From contig NZ_JADEXS020000001.1 in assembly GCF_015207005.2 (NCBI RefSeq), positions 1,984,001 through 2,048,000 on the forward strand: DNA of 64,000 nucleotides, written 5' to 3'. A model generated the notes under the pieces. It had not been told where the DNA came from. It made no database searches and worked only from the letters and a program-made list of their open reading frames with translations. This DNA comes from Desmonostoc muscorum LEGE 12446. GTDB taxonomy: Bacteria; Cyanobacteriota; Cyanobacteriia; Cyanobacteriales; Nostocaceae. Position numbers and translations under genes: made by a program. Below, piece after piece: positions 60,404-64,000 of the stretch. Position 1 is the stretch's first letter. Every line of letters begins with the position of its first letter.

Positions 60404-61012
60404 TTATTTTTGTATTTTTAATTCACATTGTTGAAAAATATAATTCACGGCAGCAAATAATTTATCTAAATCTTGAATTACATACAAATTTTTATTCCGA
60501 GTAAACACATCAGCAATCAACTTTCCAAATTGCCATATTTTGCCGTTAGAAACAATCCCAAAAATCTCACTGACAAAATCATCATTAATTCGCTGCACTG
60601 CAATCATTTCCGCTAAACACTGACCCCAACCTTCTTCAAATTTGTCTTGTTTAGCTTCAACCGTCAAAAAATAAGGTTTATCAAAAACAATTGTACCCAG
60701 AGGATTTCGCTGTGTCACCGTATAATCTGGAACGCCTGATAAATCTTCATCGTAAGCTAATGTTTCATGACTCCAAAGTGTTAACTTACTTCGGTAAGGT
60801 TTCCATACTTCTTTCAATACTGGATAGATGAAATTCTCACAAATAGCATTTTCAGAATTATCAATAACTCCATCTGTAAATAGCAAGTCTAATTCCTCTT
60901 TGAAAGATTCTTTCACTGGAAAATCTACTTCCAACATAAAATTAGACTGAACATATTTAATTTGAAATTTTTTAATGACTGCACTAATATTTTTATAATT
61001 ACTAAATGCCAT
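60404..61012 (-). CDS. PD-(D/E)XK-like hypothetical protein
   Basis: The 202 residues contain SGVPDYTVTQRNPLGTIVFD followed by PYFLTVEAKQDKFEEGWGQ and CLAEMIAVQ. The Asp in VPDY and Glu-x-Lys in VEAK match a PD-(D/E)XK nuclease core, with the downstream Gln/Glu helix. Many such cyanobacterial proteins exist without known function. It is not linked to a methylase here. A role in nucleic-acid cleavage is inference from the motif. Confidence 0.62.
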   Translation of the reverse strand: MAFSNYKNISAVIKKFQIKYVQSNFMLEVDFPVKESFKEELDLLFTDGVIDNSENAICENFIYPVLKEVWKPYRSKLTLWSHETLAYDEDLSGVPDYTVTQRNPLGTIVFDKPYFLTVEAKQDKFEEGWGQCLAEMIAVQRINDDFVSEIFGIVSNGKIWQFGKLIADVFTRNKNLYVIQDLDKLFAAVNYIFQQCELKIQK

Positions 61013-61066
61013 TTTAATTTACCTTGCCAAAGATGATGAAATTATTTTGGATGTAGATTAAACCCT

Positions 61067-61843
61067 TCACCTAACTAACTGCGCGGCGGAATTAAAAAAC
61101 TGACGACACAATCCCTTCGTAAGTAAAACTGTTGTCATTAAGTTAGCAAAAGCAACCATAAACGTAATTAAAATTTCGTAGGATACAGCATCCAAGGGTT
61201 TGATACCAGCTAGTAACTGTCCGGTGGTAATTCCTGGTATTGCCACCATACCTATAAGTATCATTTGATTGAGAGTCGGAATCAAAGCGACTCTGATGGC
61301 GTCTTTGCGGTACTGACTAACTGCTTGCTCTGGAGTTGCGCCTAAGCTCAAGTGGGTTTCTATTTCCAAATGGCTGGAATTAATGGTGCTGACAAGGCGT
61401 TCCCCGGCGATCGCCGCTGCATTCATGGCATTACCTATGACTATCCCTGCCAAGGGAATCACATACTGCGCTTGGTACCATCTGTCTGGTTGAAGAATCA
61501 AGAAGTTGGTATAAAGCACTGTCAGGGCGGTACTGATGAAAATTGCACCCCACACCAAAGGCAATACATAAGGAATTTTTTGGCTGATGCGATTTCGTGC
61601 GACAATCGCCGTAATTGTCAGCATGATTGCTAATATCGCCAAAACTGCCCAAGCATTGCCCAAAGCAAAGATGAAATCTAAAATGTATCCCAATACAAGT
61701 AGTTGTAAGATGGTTCTTCCAGTAGCTAGGGCTAAGTTCAACTCTAGTCCTAATTTTTCCCAGCTAGATACACCAATGGCGATCGCCATTAATCCTAAAG
61801 CAATAGCTAAATCCACGAAATCCAGCTCGATCAGATCCTGCAT
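61067..61843 (-). CDS. FetB/UPF0014-type membrane permease
   Basis: ATG 61843, with AGGAG upstream, gives 258 residues; the frame extends 21 codons further with a Cys-rich, non-family start. Seven or so membrane helices are visible, with LLVLGYILDFIFAL, IPLAGIVIGNAMNAAAIAGE, LSLGATPEQAV and IPGITTGQLLAG, the UPF0014 signatures. In E. coli FetB works with the ATPase FetA in iron export; no ATPase gene is next to it here. The gap to 62166 holds no recognisable feature. Confidence 0.88.
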   Translation of the reverse strand: MQDLIELDFVDLAIALGLMAIAIGVSSWEKLGLELNLALATGRTILQLLVLGYILDFIFALGNAWAVLAILAIMLTITAIVARNRISQKIPYVLPLVWGAIFISTALTVLYTNFLILQPDRWYQAQYVIPLAGIVIGNAMNAAAIAGERLVSTINSSHLEIETHLSLGATPEQAVSQYRKDAIRVALIPTLNQMILIGMVAIPGITTGQLLAGIKPLDAVSYEILITFMVAFANLMTTVLLTKGLCRQFFNSAAQLVR

Positions 61844-62166
61844 GGGTTTTCTATCTCCTGGTATTTTTTTCTCCAAGCAGCACGCACAAGAGGAACTTTG
61901 ATTCAATGTGTTGGCTCTTGGTTGATATATATCACCTTCATCAATTCAAAATTCAAAATGGTACAACCTTAACATGGCAAAAACTTAGTAAGACTATTAT
62001 CTGTAAATTAAACGTGCGGTAGTTGACTACACCACAATTTAAGCAAAAACCCTAATAGATGCGTAATTTGGGCGATAGTCTTTTAACACCTCTTTGAGTA
62101 ACAATTCAATCAGCAAAAATTGACCTCGAAGTGCATCCTGTGTATCTTCCGATAAAATAAGAACTC

Positions 62167-63315
62167 ATGATCCAAAGCGTAAATCCCGTCCCTGCTTTTG
62201 ATATCAAGCAACAATACACCAGCATCGAAGCAGAAGTAAGTGCAGCCGTTTTAGAAGTTCTAGCTTCTGGCCGTTATATCGGTGGTCCCTTAGTCGAAGG
62301 CTTTGAGCAACAGTTTGCCACCTATCATGGTGTTAATCAATGTATAGCTTGTAATTCCGGTACTGATGCGCTCTATTTAGCTCTACGAGTCTTGGGAATT
62401 GGTGCAGGCGATGAAGTGATTACAACGCCTTTCACTTTTATCGCTACTGCTGAAGTGATTAGCGCCGTGGGTGCCAAGCCTGTTTTCGTTGATATTGATG
62501 CTACCACGTTTAACTTAGATGTAGAGCAAATAGCAGCGGCAATTACACCAAAAACCAAAGCGATTATCCCGGTTCACCTATTTGGGCAACCAGTGGATAT
62601 GACATCATTGATGGCGATCGCACTTGCTCACAACTTGTCAGTCATTGAAGATTGCGCTCAATCTACAGGCGCAATTTGGGCTGATCAAAAAGTCGGAAGC
62701 ATTGGACATATTGGTTGCTTTAGTTTCTACCCTACCAAAAATCTTGGTGGTTGCGGTGATGGCGGAGCAATCACAACTAACGATCCAGCGATCGCCACAA
62801 AACTGCGAATCCTACGGGATCATGGAAGTAAAATTCGATATTTGCACGAAGAAATAGGTGTAAATAGCCGCTTGGATGCTCTACAAGCGGCTATTTTGCA
62901 AATTAAACTGCGTTATTTAGATATTTGGAATGAACGGCGCCGAGAAATTGCCAATTATTACTATCAATTCCTGAGTCAAATTCCCGGAATTGTCCCGCCC
63001 CAAGAATTACCTGAGGGTATTGGGGTATGGAACCAATACACTATTCGCATATCAGGCGAACAACGAAATGGTGCCAGCGCCAAATATCGAGATTGGGTGC
63101 GTACTCAATTGCAAGAGCAAGGTGTCAGCTCAATGGTTTATTACCCCTACCCTTTACACTTGCAGCCAGTTTATCAAAGCCTGGGCTATCAAATTGGTGA
63201 CTTCCCATTGGCAGAACAAGCCTGCCACGAAGTCATATCCCTACCTATGTTCCCAGAACTGACACAAAAACAGCAAGATCAGGTGATTTATGCGCTGAAA
63301 GATTGTTTGAAGTGA
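62167..63315 (+). CDS. DegT/DnrJ/EryC1-family sugar aminotransferase
   Basis: These PLP enzymes aminate keto-sugars for surface polysaccharides or modified sugars. The 382 residues carry NSGTDALYLALR (phosphate binding), EDCAQSTGA with the PLP-ring Asp162, and the Schiff-base Lys191 in FYPTKNLGGCGDGG. The C-terminal VYYPYPLHLQPVY is typical. Neighbouring sugar genes are absent, so the pathway cannot be named. Confidence 0.92.
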   Translation: MIQSVNPVPAFDIKQQYTSIEAEVSAAVLEVLASGRYIGGPLVEGFEQQFATYHGVNQCIACNSGTDALYLALRVLGIGAGDEVITTPFTFIATAEVISAVGAKPVFVDIDATTFNLDVEQIAAAITPKTKAIIPVHLFGQPVDMTSLMAIALAHNLSVIEDCAQSTGAIWADQKVGSIGHIGCFSFYPTKNLGGCGDGGAITTNDPAIATKLRILRDHGSKIRYLHEEIGVNSRLDALQAAILQIKLRYLDIWNERRREIANYYYQFLSQIPGIVPPQELPEGIGVWNQYTIRISGEQRNGASAKYRDWVRTQLQEQGVSSMVYYPYPLHLQPVYQSLGYQIGDFPLAEQACHEVISLPMFPELTQKQQDQVIYALKDCLK

Positions 63316-63493
63316 GGGGAGTGGGGAGTGGGGAGTGGGGAGTAGGGGGATGAGGGGGATAAGGGGGATGAGGGAGATGAGGGGGATGAGGGAGATGAGG
63401 GGGATGAGGGAGACAAGAGGACAAGGAGAATAACTTCTCACTCCTCACTCCTCACTCCTCACTCCTCACTCCCCACTCCCTACTCCCTACTCC
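63316..63493. repeat. Compound tandem repeats between the aminotransferase and ycf23
   Basis: GGGGAGT heptamers, then GATGAGGGG/GATGAGGGA units, then CACTCCT heptamers of opposite sense fill the whole convergent gap. The order resembles that at 44862-45060. The arrays can pair and may act as a terminator for both genes. Confidence 0.88.
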
Positions 63494-64000
63494 CTATTTC
63501 TCACTCAACACTCTTGCAGTTGCCAACGCTTCCACCAAACCACGCACAGCGGCAATCATTGCGACTTCGCTATTGAGTTGGTTGATGGCGGAACCAACAC
63601 CAACACCAGCAGCACCAGCAGCGATCGCTAATGGTGCGGTAACGCTAGAAATGCCTGAAGCACACAATACCGGTACTGTCACTGCACGAGAAATCTCAAA
63701 AGCTGCTGCCAAGGTGGGGGCGGCTTTTTCAATTAATCCTAAAGTTCCAGGGTGAACTGGATTACTGCTAGTACCGCCTTCGGTTTGGATAATGTCCGCT
63801 CCAGCTTTCACCAGTTCCTCTGCTAGTTGTACCTGTTGATCTAGTTCCAGGATGTGGGGAACGGTGACAGATAAGGTAATTTCTGGGAGGAGAGCGCGGG
63901 TTTGCTTAGTCAAGGCTAGAACTTCCAAAGCCTCGAAACGGCGTCCTTGAGCATAGAAAGAATCAAAATTCCCGATTTCAATTAAATCGGCACCAGCTGC
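63494..64000 (-). CDS. ycf23: Ycf23/DUF561 family protein, 3' part (partial)
   Basis: The frame is open to the window edge on the minus strand, so the 5' end is missing. The visible 168 residues show AAGADLIEIGNFDSFYAQGR, TVPHILELDQQVQLAEELVK, GADIIQTEGGTSSNP, VPVLCASGISSVTAPLAIAA and GVGVGSAINQLN. This is the TIM-barrel-like Ycf23 protein conserved in cyanobacteria and some plastids; its reaction is unknown. The stop codon lies directly beside the repeat array. Confidence 0.92.
   Translation of the reverse strand, partial: AAGADLIEIGNFDSFYAQGRRFEALEVLALTKQTRALLPEITLSVTVPHILELDQQVQLAEELVKAGADIIQTEGGTSSNPVHPGTLGLIEKAAPTLAAAFEISRAVTVPVLCASGISSVTAPLAIAAGAAGVGVGSAINQLNSEVAMIAAVRGLVEALATARVLSEK

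Noticed and set aside
63241..63448. Pro/His/Leu repeat proteins on the minus strand after the aminotransferase gene
   Set aside because: These frames are translations of GATGAGGG/GGGGAGT tandem repeats.
1..64000. tRNA, rRNA, tmRNA, riboswitch or phage attachment sites
   Set aside because: None could be recognised by eye on either strand; a covariance-model scan would be needed to exclude small RNAs.

Overview
The window looks like chromosomal DNA of a filamentous, probably heterocyst-forming cyanobacterium of the Nostoc/Anabaena group. The signs are abundant GCGATCGC (HIP1) octamers, heptameric short tandem repeats (STRR type) between many genes, a kdpA-B-G-C operon with the cyanobacterial kdpG, an SLH-domain OprB-type porin, a CbiE-CbiT fusion, a long cyanobacterial-type IspH, Ycf23 and a BchE-like cyclase. 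No rRNA, tRNA or CRISPR array was recognised.

Layout. 1-6.1 kb: high-affinity K+ uptake (3' end of kdpA, kdpB, kdpG, kdpC), an RCK_C-type protein and two unknown proteins. 6.4-10.3 kb: SLH porin and urease accessory genes ureE-F-G on the minus strand. 10.9-18.4 kb: BchE-like radical SAM protein, inositol-monophosphatase-family enzyme and a 1541-residue hybrid histidine kinase. 18.6-25.6 kb: YnfA-type membrane protein, ammonium transporter with an NtcA box, SGNH hydrolase, ispH, cobL and a divergent IF-3. 25.6-32.2 kb is accessory DNA: foldback elements, a decayed kinase, two secreted beta-trefoil lectin-like proteins, a 14-blade WD40 protein, broken copies of a neighbouring gene's 3' end, and hicBA. 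32.2-40.7 kb: a thioester-less alpha-2-macroglobulin lipoprotein gene divergent from pbpC. 40.8-53.9 kb is the most mobile part: DUF433 genes, a RAYT (REP-associated tyrosine transposase) flanked by its apparent palindromes, an RCC-reductase-like gene, a nitrilase-like protein without its catalytic Cys and Lys, an aldehyde dehydrogenase split by an intact IS630-type element, a one-polypeptide restriction/methylation/specificity protein, and nested toxin-antitoxin modules. 54.2-64 kb: aroA, a DUF3598-like protein, hisS, LysR regulator, GST, GNAT, a PD-(D/E)XK-like protein, a FetB-like permease, a DegT-type aminotransferase and the 3' part of ycf23.

How it fits together. Two themes run through the window. 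One is ordinary cyanobacterial physiology: potassium and nitrogen acquisition, tetrapyrrole, B12 and isoprenoid synthesis, and the cell envelope. The other is repeat-driven remodelling. At least ten palindromes that begin GTAG and end CTAC are scattered across 60 kb, and the RAYT at 42.1-42.7 kb has one on each side and one inside its own reading frame. Heptamer repeats have also entered the coding sequences of pbpC and the alpha-2-macroglobulin gene without breaking the frame. The best candidate for an underexplored system is this RAYT plus its GTAG palindromes. The fused R-M-S protein next to broken and intact toxin-antitoxin genes is second.
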